Assembly: GCF_004801405.1 (NCBI RefSeq)
Contig: NZ_SSOB01000066.1
Coordinates: forward strand, 1 to 41,341
Origin: Cohnella fermenti
Lineage (GTDB): Bacteria > Bacillota > Bacilli > Paenibacillales > Paenibacillaceae
Direction of reading: 5' to 3'
Length of the DNA stretch: 41,341 nucleotides
Shown here: piece after piece, positions 41,334 to 41,341 of the stretch
Layout: every line of letters begins with the position of its first letter
Numbering within the stretch: position 1 is the stretch's first letter
Notes under the pieces: generated by a model
Told to the model about the DNA's origin: nothing
Database searches by the model: none
The model's input: only the letters and a program-made list of their open reading frames with translations
Position numbers and translations under genes: made by a program

Positions 41334-41341
41334 GATTTCCG

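Noticed and set aside
1..41341. tRNA genes
   Set aside because: I saw no cloverleaf with a TTCGAATC-type T-loop and CCA-side stem in either strand; the rRNA operon runs out of the window on the left.

Overview
The window looks like a chromosomal segment of a plant-polysaccharide-degrading Firmicute of the Paenibacillus/Cohnella type. The basis is the 16S rRNA 5' end at the left edge (minus strand), strong AAGGAGG-type ribosome sites, moderately high GC, many glycoside hydrolases, and two YesM/YesN-type two-component systems wired to CUT1 sugar ABC transporters that carry no ATPase gene of their own. The genus is an inference from style, not a database result.

Layout. 1-890: start of an rRNA operon (minus), its leader and promoter region, then a repeat-rich non-coding stretch with a 15-bp tandem repeat. 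891-3169: two divergent GH43 glycosidases. 3205-4074: DUF92 membrane protein. 4089-6067: a BlaI-type repressor, an M56 metalloprotease without a penicillin-binding sensor domain, and a DUF2231 membrane protein; two nearly identical operators tie the repressor promoter to the DUF2231 gene. 6131-8480: an NAD-dependent epimerase and an AraC regulator, divergent around a perfect TGTGA-N6-TCACA dyad. 8586-15053: a tight GH3 / GPH-symporter / GH78 operon, apparently for import and cytoplasmic hydrolysis of rhamnosylated glucosides, closed by a 19-bp terminator stem. 15108-21626 (minus): histidine kinase, response regulator, binding protein and two permeases. 21847-28329: an epimerase with a C-terminal zinc-finger-like tail, divergent from a TetR / histidine kinase / LuxR regulator / MMPL exporter cluster, with dyads suitable for the TetR protein in between. 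28450-29435 (minus): a PhnA/YjdM-type zinc-ribbon protein and an unrecognised Cys-rich protein under a well-formed promoter with a 20-bp dyad just after its -10. 29640-30254: a group II intron RNA without a maturase ORF, lying directly behind an intrinsic terminator. 30337-39038 (minus): a second kinase / regulator / binding protein / two-permease set that ends in a secreted glycosidase. 39213-40755: gene remnants (an SDR with two internal deletions, the 3' part of a GH3 gene, and an AraC 3' end in opposite orientation). 40800-41341: AT-rich DNA with one short unrecognised ORF and several hairpins, probably an acquired or mobile-element edge.

The most unusual items are: (1) the secreted glycosidase at 30337-32391, whose catalytic domain is interrupted right after its WNEP motif by a carbohydrate-binding module that reads as a circular permutation of the ordinary copy at its C-terminus; (2) the BlaI / M56 / DUF2231 circuit with matching operators; (3) the compact ORF-less intron behind a terminator; and (4) the epimerase/zinc-finger fusion facing a TetR-controlled exporter cluster. 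All family names come from recognising motifs by eye; no searches were run.
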